NCBI GenBank assembly: GCA_030077755.1
Contig: JAQJZZ010000019.1
Location: 880,501-944,500 of the forward strand
Reading direction: 5' to 3'
Source: Filosporella fistucella
Lineage: Eukaryota; Ascomycota; Leotiomycetes; Helotiales
DNA: 64,000 nucleotides
Part shown: positions 10,008 through 21,594 of the stretch, in pieces
Layout of the letters: every line of letters begins with the position of its first letter
How positions within the stretch are numbered: the first letter of the stretch is position 1
The notes under the pieces: generated by a model
What the model saw: the letters and a program-made list of their open reading frames with translations, nothing else
Databases searched by the model: none
Told to the model about the DNA's origin: nothing
Translations under genes and position numbers: made by a program

Positions 10008-13000
10008 ATGACCTCAAATTCCACTGAATACGGGGACGGCTTGCACGTCTTCGGCCCTTCAATCACCGGCCATTTCGATTTCACCCCATTGTTTGAAGAG
10101 TCTATCCTTTCCATCATACCATCTGCGTTGCTGCTCCTTGTTCTGCCCTTCAGATTGTGGTCACTGCACAAGGAACCGCCGAAAGTAATAACATCTGCAA
10201 GAGTTCTCTATGGCAATAAGTTGGTATGGAAGCATGTTGAGGAATGATGAGGGTCAATTGCTAATGTATATCGATCAGGCCTTGATTGCAGTTTTTACAG
10301 TATTTCAAGCTGCAATACTAGTCCTATATGCTGCCAATTCTAGTGTCAGGACTCCAAGTTCAGTAGCTGCTGCTGCTTTGGTCGTCGCCGATGCACTTGG
10401 GTTGTTGATTTTGTCTCACGCGGAGCATTTCCGCTCACTTCGACCGTCCAACATCATCAACAGTTACTTGTTTATAACCTTGTTATTCGACATTGCTCGT
10501 GCCCGAACCTTGTGGATTCAACATGGTCCGAAGCCCATTGCTTCAGTCTTCTCCGCTACGGTTGCTGTCAAGCTTTTTATGGTTATTGCGGAAGCGGTAG
10601 AGAAAGGCAAAATACTCTCGCCCCGGTACGCCAATGCTTCTCCCGAAGCCACCAGCGGTATTTACAGTCGTGCTTTCTTTTGGTGGCTGAACGGGACAAT
10701 GTCAATAGGATTTCGGAGGGTTATCAACGAAAACGACTTATTTCCTTTAGATGACGTGCTCAGCTCAATTGTTCTGAAAAAGCAAGCTGAGACTTCATGG
10801 GACAAGGTAGACAAAAATCGGCCCCACGCCTTGCTGTGGGCGACCTTGAATGCTAACTGTAAGAGATTGGCAGCTGGTGTATTTCCTCGCCTGTGCATGA
10901 TTGGGTTTCGTTACGCTCAGCCTTTTCTTCTGGCGCGAACCATTAACTTTGTCAGCTCCAATGCGCCCGACAATATAGGCTGGGGTCTAACGGGAGCTTT
11001 CTTTGTTGTAATCCTCGGAATGACAATTTCAAATGCAATATATTACCATATGTGTTACCGTTTCATCACTAGTCTTCGGGGATGTTTGGTAACCATGATT
11101 TACACGAAGACTGTGAACTTGAGCATTACTGCTCTAGATGAATCAGCGGCCATCACTCTCATGTCAAATGACACGGGTAAGCACTCCGGATATCCGAGCA
11201 TTCTCACAGGATGACTGACCATTTGAACCAATTCACAGAAGCTATATGTGGCGGCTTCCAAAACTTGCACGAGCTCTGGGCTGTACCTATAGAGTTGGGT
11301 ATAGCACTATGGTTGCTTCAGAGGCAATTTGGCCTATCATTCCTTGCTCCAGCCGCTGTTGCTATTATATCCGCGTTATGCACTGGATGGATTTCCCAAT
11401 ACATCGGAAATGCCCAAAAGATTTGGAACAAAGGAATTCAAACGCGTGTTGATGTATCGACATCCATGCTAGGTTCAATGAAGGTATGAAATTTGCATGT
11501 GAATACCCGTTGCAGTTGCTGAATATTGCAAATAGGCTGTGAAGATTCTTGGGTTTACCCCTATAATCACACAGATTGTGCAAGGACTTCGTGTCAAGGA
11601 GCTGCGACTTTCCTTCGTCTTCAGACGCTTACTCACTGCGAGCGCCTTCTTTTGTAAGTTTCAAACCATTCATGTTATACGTGGCTGTGGCTGCGTGACA
11701 AGCTCTAACAACTAGTAGCAAATAACATGAGGTTACTTGCACCACTAGTGACATTTGTATTTTTCGTTCCGTTCGAGAACGGTCTTGGAAGAGAATTGAC
11801 CGCTTCTTCGACGTTCACAACCCTTTCCCTTATTGCGATGCTGAATCAACCTGTTGGTACCCTCCTCAGAACTATACCGAGTCTTAAGGCTGGCTTAGCT
11901 TGTTTCGATCGAATTCAATCGTACTTGAAATCGGAGTCTCGTCAAGTTCACGTCTTAGCACTCAATGATTCATCTACTAGCTCTAATTCAGGCAAAGATC
12001 ACGTTTCGATCATGGAGATGGATGTTGAGGCCGACCAAAACATTCCTCTTGAGGATCTTCATACCAAACGTCAAGACCCTTCAGAAATGGTGATAGACGT
12101 TCGCAATGCTAGTTTTGGATGGAGTCGCACTGCTCTTCCTCAAATCAACGATGTCACCTTTTCAGTTCATCGGGGGAATTTTGTATTCATAGTTGGGCCT
12201 GTTGGATGCGGTAAATCTACGTTGCTGAAAGGTTTGATGAGTGAGACACCTTCCCTCAAAGGTTTTGTATATGGCAATACGTTAGAAAGTGCGTTTGCCG
12301 ACCAGACTCCGTGGATTCAAAACACCACTATTCGACAAAATATTGTTGGTATATCTGCCTTCAACAAGACTTGGTACTCAGAGGTCGTCGCAGCTTGTGC
12401 TTTAGACTATGATATCGCAGCTCTGCCTGACTCACATGGTATGTCTACTTGTTCTGCCGTCTAACACCCATTGATAAAAATTATACTGAACGAGATGCAG
12501 AGACGATCGTGGGAAGTCGAGGCATATCCTTGAGTGGTGGCCAAAAGCAGCGTGTAGCTCTTGCCCGTGCTTTGTACTCAAAGAAGGAGCTGATTATCAT
12601 TGACGATTGTTTTTCGGGTCTTGATGCCGAAACAGAAGAAAGAGTATTTCGCAACTTCTTTAGCCAGCAGGGCTTTCTTCGAAATTCGGAGACGACAGCA
12701 ATTCTAGTCACGAATGCTATTACACGACTATCATATGCGGATTATATCATTTCTTTGGACGCCCAGGGACAAATTACAGAGCAAGGCACCTTTAAGCACT
12801 TGCAGCACGGTGGCGGCTACGTCCAGAGCCTTGCCACTAATCACAGATACAAAAACGAAGATTCGAGCGCACGGACGACCAATGGAGATGTAGAAAAGAA
12901 AGCCTACACAGCAGAGCCAACTCTTAGTGCGGACGCCATCAAAGCCAGAGCCAACATCAAAGCTCAGGAGGATGACTTGAGTAGGCCGGTCGGCGAGCTC

Positions 13001-14926
13001 TCCACTTATAAGTATTATTTCAGCGCGATAGGGTGGTCGAGAACCCTTTTATGGTTGTTTTACACAATCCTATCTGGAGTGGCAGCTAAATTAAGCGAAC
13101 TACTAATCACATATTGGACTGATGCCCTGGTGGTTCATGGCACACAAGTCAAGCGCTTTATTTAGGATTGTACGGAATGCTAGCTGGGATTGGTACGATT
13201 TTCTGGACCGTCGCTTGCTACCATTTCTTTCTTTACCTGGTGCCGGTCAGTGCAGAGAAGCTCCATGCAAGACTTCTTAGCACGGTCATGAATGCTCCGC
13301 TTTCCTTCTTTACATCTACAGATACCGGCGTGACGACAAACAGGTACGGTGTCCCCTCTATTTTACCTAACGCAGCCACTAAAGTGCATACCCGAGGACA
13401 GATTCAGCCAAGATATGTCAATAATCGACCAAGACCTTCCCTTTGCATTAATCGATCTCGTTGTTGCAGTGGTTCAAGCAATCATGGGCGCAATCTTGAT
13501 GTGCTTTGTCGCAGGCTACTTTGCCCTAACTTTGCCTCCTGTAATACTTGTGGTCTGGTGTAAGTGGCAGTCCTCGCAAAATCTCCCAAACGGTGCTAAT
13601 ATGTGGTGCAACTGCCAGTACTCCAAAAGTACTATCTACGTACTTCCCGTCAAGTTCGGCTTCTTGATCTCGAAGCTAAATCGCCATTATACTCCCACTT
13701 CATCGAGTCGATTTCTGGTCTTGTGACTGTCCGAGCTTTCAAATGGTCAGACGCTTTCGTGGAACACCATCTGGTCTTACTCGATAATTCGCAAAGGCCA
13801 TACTATTTACTTTGGTGTATTCAGAGATGGCTAGCGCTCATCCTCGATCTGATGGTTACGATTCTCGCTGTAATTCTGATGGTGCTTATTGTCAAGCTTA
13901 GGAACTCCGTCAGTTCTGGGTATGTTGGGTTGGCACTCTTGAATGTGATAAGTTTTAGTCAATCCCTGGCTTGGATTATCAGACAGTGGACCTCTCTGGA
14001 GACATCTATTGGGGCTGTTTCTAGACTAAAAAATTTCACTGGCACTACCCCGGACGAGAACCTGCTGGGCGAGGATCAACCCTCTCCTGTAGCTGGCCTT
14101 CAAGTGGCGCTATTGAGTTCAAGAACCTGTCGGCTTCCTATACCATCGATGGACCACGGACACTCAAGAACATCAATATGTCTATCAATCCGGGAGAGAA
14201 GATCGGAATATGTGGCCGCACTGGAAGCGGCAAAAGCTCGTTGATTATGACACTCCTTCGGCTTCTGGAAATTCCCGCAGAAAGCTCCAGTAAGCAAAAT
14301 CACTTGTCTTCATACATTCTTCTACATTGATGCAGTGCATTTTGAACAAGTTACTAGCCAAACTTGGGATTAAATTTGTTTCTAATCTTAACTGTGCCTT
14401 AGTACTCGTCGATAATATCGACATCGTCAAAGTTAACCGCCAAATCATTCGCTCGCGAGTCAATGCAATTCCCCAAGATCCATTCTTCATAAAGGGGAGT
14501 ATCCGACTCAACGCCTCCCCAGAGGGCATCCACAGCGACGTAGAGATAATCATGGCTCTCTCAAAAGTCGAGCTATGGTCAACAGTGGAATCGAAAGGTG
14601 GACTGGATGCTCCACTCGAACAAGAATTCTTCTCCCATGGCCAGCGACAGCTCTTTTGTCTCGCCCGTGCCATTCTTCGTCGAAGTCGAGTCGTCATTCT
14701 GGACGAGGTATCGAGCAGCATCGACGTAACCACAGACAAGCTAGTGCAGCGTGTGATTCGGGAGGAGTTCCGGGATGCTACGATTATTTCTGTGGCGCAT
14801 CGTGTGGATACCATTCTAGATTTTGATCGGATTGCTTTGTTGATTGATGGGAAGCTGGTGGAGTTTGATTCACCAGAAGCATTATTACAGAGATCGAGTG
14901 CCTTTAGATATTTATACAACTCCTGA
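10008..14926 (+). CDS. ABC-C (MRP-type) multidrug transporter, interrupted by two one-base frameshifts
   Basis: Nine exons are supported: 10008-10223, 10279-11176, 11239-11483, 11536-11653, 11716-12438, 12501-13343, 13402-13559, 13619-14289 and 14403-14926. They encode a full-length fungal ABC-C exporter of about 1465 residues: an N-terminal TMD0, then TMD-NBD-TMD-NBD. NBD1 has Walker A GPVGCGKS, signature LSGGQKQR and Walker B IIIDDCFSGLD, with Asp in place of the catalytic Glu, as is usual for ABC-C NBD1. NBD2 has GRTGSGKSS, FSHGQRQLFCLARAIL and VVILDEVSSSID. The frame slips by one missing base near 13150 (after WTDALVVHG) and again near 14090 (just before NBD2). No intron can bridge either slip. 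The gene is therefore either a recent pseudogene or a victim of two sequencing errors. Such pumps export drugs and conjugates; the substrate here is unknown. Confidence 0.9.
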
Positions 14927-15201
14927 TCCAGGGAAGTTTTCATGTCATTATCTAGCTTCTGAACCGTTAGACGATTCATATTGCGACGATATATCAAAGC
15001 TTTTTGAGATGATCTCAACACACTCATAAACTAGCTAAGTGTACGTTGCTGCTGGGTTCCTAGCCTTTCACATCCCCCCAGATTTAAGTCCTGATGCACC
15101 CCAAAAGATATAGGGCGCTAAGAACCAACATCGTAGTAGTCTGTACATTAATAATTTTATTGACTCATCATGTAGGCCAGTGACACCCTGATCTTCAGAC
15201 T
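14927..15201. other. Short convergent spacer
   Basis: This segment lies between the stop of the ABC gene and the stop of the first cysteine-rich mini-gene. Nothing specific is seen. Confidence 0.5.
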
Positions 15202-15399
15202 CTATTTGATCTCTTGGCAATTAATGCATTTGTAGTGCTTGCAAACGCATTGGTGATCACGAGGGTCGTTTTCCCTTGGGCAAAGCTGCTAGAAGTTAAT
15301 ATGGAACATGATATTTGATATTAGAAGAAAAAGGCATACGCAACACTTCCAAACAGGGAGGAATTGGTCCTTAAGTATCTTGATGGAGATGAAACCCAT
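15202..15399 (-). CDS. Small cysteine-rich protein, copy A (zinc-ribbon-like)
   Basis: Two exons (15399-15340 and 15288-15202) join across a 51-base intron (GTATGC to TTCTAG) into a 48-residue protein. It is recognised by comparison with copy B 760 bases away. Both have a 20-codon first exon ending in Trp-x-Cys-Cys, an intron at exactly that phase-0 point, and a second exon carrying the same cysteines. The shared pattern is W-x-C-C-x2-C-x(10)-C-x-C-x-H-Y-x-C-x2-C. Such closely spaced Cys/His sets usually bind zinc. No signal peptide is evident, so an intracellular role is more likely than secretion. I recall similar small WxCCxC proteins as uncharacterised in other moulds. Function is unknown. 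The first ATG downstream of a TATA-like site is the chosen start. Confidence 0.6.
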
Positions 15400-15964
15400 C
15401 CTGATCAGATATTCCTTTAATCGGATGTTATGCACTGCACGAGATGTGTGATTGTGGTATCAATTCCTAGTGAAGTTTTGGTCCAGTTAGTGCTATCGAG
15501 CAGTTGGACGATATTGAAGCTGACGATAATGTTGATCGAGCGAGAGGCAATACAAGTGAGAGCTTATATAGACAGAAGACATCCTCCTTAAAAGGGACGA
15601 GCATATGAACATTGATTCAGACTATGTCTCATTCACAATCACAAAAACCCTTGCTGGATCGTTTTGCATTGAGAGAAGTGAATGTGGAATTCATTTTGCC
15701 TGCAAAGTCACAATTGAATGTCCACAGAAATAGGATGAGGATGAAGTGCCGCAGCACTCATTTTGATTGATCTATCCCGCAATGCCTCCTAGAAAGTCGT
15801 ACATGTTTTGTCCATTGTTCTGATCCCTGCTCCAATCCAACCGCACAACCGCCCCTTAGACATCTTGTGGCTACTAAGAAGAATCTACCACGTAGGCCCC
15901 GTAAGCCGATAAACTGGTTCACTCATAGTATAGCCCCGTGACTTTGTAAGTGTTTATACTGTAC
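15400..15964. other. Spacer containing the promoter of copy A
   Basis: Apart from the TATA-containing block listed separately at 15562-15579, nothing gene-like is seen. The 3' flank of copy B ends at 15964. Confidence 0.5.
15562..15579 (-). promoter_or_regulatory. TATA-containing promoter block of copy A
   Basis: An 18-base block (GCTTATATAGACAGAAGA on the plus strand) lies 163 bases upstream of the copy A ATG. It is identical to the block upstream of copy B, and read toward the gene it contains TATATAAG. Confidence 0.6.
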
Positions 15965-16158
15965 TTAGATTACAGTGCAGTGGAGACAGCTGTAGTGACC
16001 GCATCCACACTTGCCGTCATCAGCATATGGATTTTTAGTGCCACATTTCTAGCAGAAGTCAATATGAAGCTGTGCTCTGGCAACAGAGTAGCACGTACAC
16101 AGCAAACCCAGCCATCTCGCAATTGACCACCCAGTGTTTCAGAACAGCTGAGTCCCAT
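15965..16158 (-). CDS. Small cysteine-rich protein, copy B (zinc-ribbon-like)
   Basis: Exons 16158-16099 and 16048-15965, separated by a 50-base intron (GTACGT to TGCTAG), give 47 residues. As in copy A, the first exon is 20 codons and stops right after WVCC, and the second carries CGCGHYSCLHC. The sequence outside the Cys/His/Trp positions has diverged strongly, yet the cysteines, the HY pair, exon length and intron phase are kept. That is selection for a folded metal-binding protein rather than chance. The N-terminus is not signal-like. Function is unknown. Copies A and B form a head-to-tail tandem pair with a repeat unit of about 760-780 bases that includes the promoter. Confidence 0.62.
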
Positions 16159-16342
16159 ATTGAGAAAGATTTCAGAAATCGATATTTCGAATTGTGTGAG
16201 ATTTGTGTTATTAGTGTGGATAGCAATAGACTTATTGGTTTAATAAATATTTTGGGTCTGTTGGATGCTGATGCTTAGGATGATGTTGCTGAGGACGAAG
16301 ACGTTTATGAAATTGATGGATAATGAAGTAAGAGAAGCGGTT

Positions 16343-16360
16343 GCTTATATAGACAGAAGA
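16343..16360 (-). promoter_or_regulatory. TATA-containing promoter block of copy B
   Basis: The same 18-base block as at 15562-15579 lies 185 bases upstream of the copy B ATG. A TGATTCAGA element also follows at a similar distance in both copies. The duplication therefore included the promoter. Confidence 0.6.
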
Positions 16361-17199
16361 AGTCTTTTGGATGTCGAGAAAGGAGAAACTGATTCAGAAT
16401 ATCGTCCTTCAGGCACTACAAAAATTTCCAACTGAATCCCGTTGGAGACAGAGTACCCTTCACCTCCTCAATTCAACGTGAAGCTATTCCAATCTCTATT
16501 GTCTCTAGAGGGTGATTCATTGGATATACCACATGGATGCAATACAAGACATTAGATTACATTTCGATTTTCACTGAAATGTATTACCAAAGTCTTGCTG
16601 TTTCCCGCAATGTTACACGCTGAACGGGAACCATTCCCGTCATAATAAACGAAACTTTGACACTCGTCTCCATGTATGCATAGTTTATGTTTCTTTAGAT
16701 GACGGAGCTTTCCTTCAATTGAATCAGTCGAGGGTATTCTTCAAATTGTTTCGAATCGCGTCTGCAAAGAACATCCCTCAATTTAGCCGCGTGCATACAT
16801 CGAACGGTGATAGTGAAATGTGAATTAAAGAATGAAGCAATATTACAACACACAGAAACTTCATCGAGTAGCCCATCTGCGTTGCCGTTCGCCCCCATTC
16901 TTATCACTGCCCGTAAATGGAAAGTAATCCACTCTCCGTTATCTGGAGACCCATTTTTGATACTTATCTACCACAACAGTGGGATTGAACGCCCTCGATA
17001 GATTCAGGGGAGAAAAGATACCTAACCACTATAGATCAGTAATAAATCTTTCGGGCTACTTTGAAAGTTTATGGGGTGGGCCCACTCCATTTCCCGTAAG
17101 TGGGATCTTATTTCAGGTTAAGTTGACAATTTCTCGTCCCCAAGAAATCTATTTCGTCACAAATCCTAGAATTCTGCTATACCTGGAGCAAAGGGCAGT
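16361..17199. other. Intergenic region before the amino-acid permease
   Basis: No convincing gene is seen. The right part must hold the promoter of the permease starting at 17200. Confidence 0.5.
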
Positions 17200-19202
17200 A
17201 TGGCCACGAAAGATGTGTCTGAAAAGGTCCCTGCGGAAGGCAGTGAACCTGTTGTATCTAGCGAATCATCCTCTCTGGATGTCAATCTGAGCGCTGGCTC
17301 CCAGCACCTTCGCCGTACACTGGGAGGCAAAGAAGTGCAACTTTTTGCAATTGGAGGTGCAATTGGAATGGGTAAGTAATAATGGGTGCCATTTGATTAT
17401 TACTAAATTCTTAATAGGAGTGTTCATCAACATGGCGAGTGGTCTCACCAAGGGTGGGCCAGGTAGTCTTCTAATTGGATTCATCATCTGGGCTGGATTC
17501 ATGTGGGCAGTCAATGAATGTTTTGGTAGGCAAATAACATATTTCAATTATCAAAATGCAGACATTGATTGCGCATAGCTGAAATGGTCTGCTACATGCC
17601 TGTTCCGGCGCCATTCGTTCGCTTTGGTGGTGAGTGGGTGGATGAAGCTCTTGGATTCGCAATGGGTTGGAACTTTTATCTAAATATGGGTAAGATCCTT
17701 TCAACATCCGACACTCCAAGTTAATTTGTGCCATAGCATTTCTTGTCCCGTTCGAAATTGTTGCCATGAGTGTACTGATCAACTTTTGGACTGATGCTGT
17801 GCCTGTCTGGGCTGTCATTCTGGTAATGATTGCTTTATATACGTATGAATTCTCTGGCATGTTCATTCTTTAGCTAATAAATTTTACCAGAATCCTCAAC
17901 ACGATCTCTGTCAGATTTTTTGGTGTATCAGAGTTCTACTTCTCGATATTCAAAGTGATACTTATCTTTGGCTGCTTCGGTTACACCTTCGTTACCATGG
18001 TCGGAGGAAATCCATTGCATGAAAAGTATGGGTTTCGATACTGGAACAATCCTGTGAGTCGTGAACTTCGTTCGTAGTGTTTCGTGCTGACCCATCCAGG
18101 GTGCCTTCGCGGAACACATTGTGAGAGGAAATTCAGGGCGTCTATGCGGCATCATCTCATGTTTGATTCAAGCCACCTTCGCGTATGTTGTGAATATTTG
18201 AATGCATCTCAGTACTCAAACCTGACAGAAGATCTAGGATTTGTGGGCCAGAATATGTTTCTTCTGTAGCTGCCGAAACTGAAAATCCACGTAAGATTTT
18301 GCCGAAAGCTTTCAAGTCTTTTCTATATCGATTGATCGTGTTCTTCGTTGGATCTGCCTTATGCATGGGAATTGTCATTCCATATAACGACGAGACACTG
18401 AAGGCAGTCTTCAGCGGAGCAATAAAAGGAAAGGGGACGTCTGCAGCGTAAGTAATCTCAATGCAGCCTCCATATATTCCTAATCGGCGGCAGATCCCCA
18501 TATGTGATTTCAATGGAGAGACTACAAATATCTGGCCTGGCTTCTTTGGTCAACGCGATGATCATGACCTCGGTGTTCTCATCTGGAAATGGCCTGCTCT
18601 TTTCAGCTACTCGCACACTTCATGGAATGGCTATTAAGGGCGAAGCACCTCGATTCCTTTCCAAGTGCACGAAAACTGGTGTTCCGATCTACGCGCTAGG
18701 TGCCACACTTCTCTGGTGTCTGCTGTCGTTTCTTCAAATTGGAAAATCCTCGGCCACAGTTCTCATTTGGCTCGCCGACCTGGTCACAGCATGTCAATTA
18801 CTCAACTATGGCTCGACTGCAGTGGTTTATCGCCACTTCTATGCTTCTCTACAGACGAGAGGAATCGATCGCGATACACTGCCTTACAAAGGGAAATTTC
18901 AGCCATACACATCCTATTTCGCAATGGCTGGGACTACAACGATGTTGCTCCTGCAAGGATATGATTTATTTGTCGCTGGTGGTTGGAGTATTGAGTATTT
19001 CTTCCTGGCCTATGTAATGATCGCATTCTTCATTGCCTGTTTCGTGTTCTGGAAGGTTGTCAAGAAGACGAAATATGTGAAGGCTGGAACCGCAGACATA
19101 CATCTCGGTAACACCAAGTCGGAAATTGATGCTTATGAGTCTCTATTCGTTCCAAGAAAAGAGACAAAATTAGGAGCGTGGTTCAACAGGATATTTGAGT
19201 AG
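17200..19202 (+). CDS. Amino-acid permease, YAT/APC family
   Basis: Eight exons (17200-17371, 17418-17525, 17579-17689, 17737-17842, 17891-18053, 18100-18182, 18238-18447, 18494-19202) give an intact 553-residue protein. It is a plasma-membrane, proton-coupled amino-acid importer of the yeast amino-acid transporter type with about 12 helices. Evidence is the GGAIGMGVF signature at residues 52-60 in helix 1, the GPEYVSSVAAETENPRK stretch typical of fungal members, the FSATRTLHGMA motif and a charged C-terminal tail. Exon 7 was started at 18238 rather than 18229. This restores the expected sequence before GPEYVS and leaves a normal gap after the CTGAC branch point. The specific amino acid cannot be read from the sequence. 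Confidence 0.95.
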
Positions 19203-20083
19203 TTAGAATACTGGACGACAGAGGGGTACTGGAACTCATTTGCCTGACGGAGAGAATGTAACAGCTCGTGATCTCAATCTTGTTGGAGGAGGAAATTCTG
19301 GCGCAAAATTCTACATTGGAGATTATTAAAAGAAATTGAGAAGATAGATGCATTCAAAGTCTCTCTTTCGAATGATTAAATACGAATAATGCACTCAGAT
19401 CCGCCAGTGCGAAGTCCTGTGGAGAAGCGACCCAAAAGGCGTGAAAACGAATTGAAATCGTTTGCAACAATCCTTCTAGTATATGGAATATGTAATGGGA
19501 GGTTATCAAAAGAAAATTCTTAGTGGTGATTTTAAGACATTGAAATAATAGCAGAGTCTTCTCAATTTGTCAGGTTTGTTGAAACCATCACTGACAGTTC
19601 GTCAAGTTTCCAGCTTGAATTTGTGTAGAGGTAGCTTCCAGCGTAGTTCAGCGAGATTGTTTCGGCTCAATGTTCAGGCATCGCCATGGCTGTGTGTGGC
19701 GCTTGCACTGGCTAATTTCCAAGGCAGCTTGCCTGTAAATGTTGTCCCCCACAGCTATGGTCAGTGGAAAGGGGCGCTGAATTTCATTCCGTAGCACGAC
19801 TTCAAGTGCCCGCATGAGAGAATTCAACTTTCGCATAAGTCCCAACAGACACCCAAAAGACACCCAAAGTTATTTATCAATCATATTACTGACGAATAGC
19901 TATATTTTGTACCATTGCCAATGAGAGGCAGGCCATTTGAAATTGCTTAAAAAATATCGCGAAATTCTTAGCCGGATAATTCTTGTCATTTCTCAGCAAA
20001 GTTATTCTCAACTAGAGTTTGGGATAATCTGAAGATAAACTGTAGGGAATTTCCAATCTAGTACCGAACATCAGATCTCAGGC
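19203..20083. other. Convergent intergenic spacer
   Basis: Only short frames occur. It probably holds the 3' ends of the permease and of the secreted-protein gene. Confidence 0.5.
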
Positions 20084-20710
20084 TCATATATATTGAAGTT
20101 TTAGATTTAAATGCATACCTTTTGTACCAACCCACAATTCTCCTGTACTCTCATCCAACGAAAACACCACTGGTCCCGATGTGCCCCCAAGCTCAACTCC
20201 AATTCCGGTAAAGTACAGTGACTTTTGATCGCCAAACATTCTGACGGCTTTCATGTCAATCAAGTTCAAACCGCTGGCGCCGTTGTCTAGCAAGTTCGAC
20301 AAATAAACCTTCGAGTGCTGTGCCTTCGGGTCTGCAAAGCTATAAGAGAGAGCAAAATCGTTGACAGTGAAGAAATCAGGAGTCGAGAAAGTGATTCCTT
20401 GTCCATCTCCTATCTTCTGCTTGAAGTAGAAAGGTGATGCACTTGGGGTGACATGGATGAGAGCGCCTTGAGAAGGAGCAGGTGGAAGGGTGATGAAGCC
20501 CATGGATTTGATCCCGTCATGAGTTTGCTTAACAATTTTGATTGAAAATTTTCTTGGTGGGAGAAGTACAGTCGGAATTGGCGCGACTGAAGTTGAAGTT
20601 GTGGTTGTATGATGGCTGTCCCGCGGGAGGAAGTGTACTGCAGCAGATACGGTAGGGACGTTGGAGGAGAGAATGGCCATAGCCAGGGAGAGGACAATGT
20701 GAAGTCTCAT
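20084..20710 (-). CDS. Secreted protein of unknown function
   Basis: The frame from the ATG at 20710 encodes 208 residues. It begins with MRLHIVLSLAMAIL and a small-residue cleavage region ending SAA, a good signal peptide. Next comes a Thr/Ser/Pro-rich linker and a beta-rich domain of about 140 residues with no cysteines that I recognise as patterned. The 3' end has an alternative: a 61-base intron (20118-20058, GTATGC to ACTAG) would replace the last residues with a different tail ending at 20008 (213 residues). An upstream in-frame ATG at 20800 exists but would bury the signal peptide, so it was not used. I do not recognise the family; an extracellular or cell-wall role is inferred only from the signal peptide. 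Confidence 0.62.
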   Translation of the reverse strand: MRLHIVLSLAMAILSSNVPTVSAAVHFLPRDSHHTTTTSTSVAPIPTVLLPPRKFSIKIVKQTHDGIKSMGFITLPPAPSQGALIHVTPSASPFYFKQKIGDGQGITFSTPDFFTVNDFALSYSFADPKAQHSKVYLSNLLDNGASGLNLIDMKAVRMFGDQKSLYFTGIGVELGGTSGPVVFSLDESTGELWVGTKGMHLNLKLQYI

Positions 20711-21594
20711 TTTGATTATTGAGATATACGATTTGAAATAGTTTAATACAAGTAGATTTGACTGTGTGAATTTCGAGACAGTGTTGCTATCGAGGGGCAT
20801 TGACTTACTATATCACACACTATGCACTTGATGGAAAGAACAGCTGAGGAGGAGCAATCAGGCGTTCTGCGATGCAAGCCTAGAAAAATCTGATTCGTGC
20901 CACGAGTTCCCAAAAGCCATTTTGAAGCCATCAATGGCAAAGAGTAGCTTATACCAACGCAGAGACCAGTCACTCCATGCGCGCTTGTCCATGGAGTGAG
21001 TAGTATGCTTTTCATGAGGAGGGTTGCTCCCAGAATTCAGCCGCTTTTAATTTCCGTAGTTGACAATGTCACTTCAATCAGTCTTTTTGGCACAATAGTG
21101 ATATTGCCACTGGCCTGTCGGGTGTCAGTTCACTGTCACTGTTCGCTACACTGTCTCAATTTACGAGCTGCACTGAGCTATTTTTAGGATGCTGATGCCC
21201 TGATGTACTTGTACTTCGTACAGCGTCCGCGTGGAGATTTCTTGAGCCCGGTTCTGGTCGTGAATATAGTTGAACGAAATCGAACTCGTCTAGATATTTG
21301 GCGTTCTATTAGTCTTGCGACAGTATGTTATTACTGACTGAGGAGAGAATGCGACCCGCCTAAGGTAAATACCTTATGGCGCTTAGCCTGGGTGCACGAA
21401 TCACGTGCAAATCACACTGATGGGCCAAGGGCGGGGAGGCAGAAGAAATACATGCGGGTTACCTGGGCGTAGCCTTTTTCTTCTCGAAACAACTAGAACC
21501 CGCAAAATTAATTGTGAGTGCAAAGAACTGCCCACATTATGGAGAGTTACGCATGAATCTTGTTGGAAAAACTTCTCGATTGCACCTTTAAAAT
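20711..21594. other. Divergent promoter region
   Basis: This region lies between the leftward secreted-protein gene and the rightward HET gene. No supported gene is seen. Confidence 0.5.

Noticed and set aside
13130..13165. An intron that would bridge the first ABC frameshift
   Set aside because: The only GT..AG pair nearby is about 19 bases apart, too short to splice.
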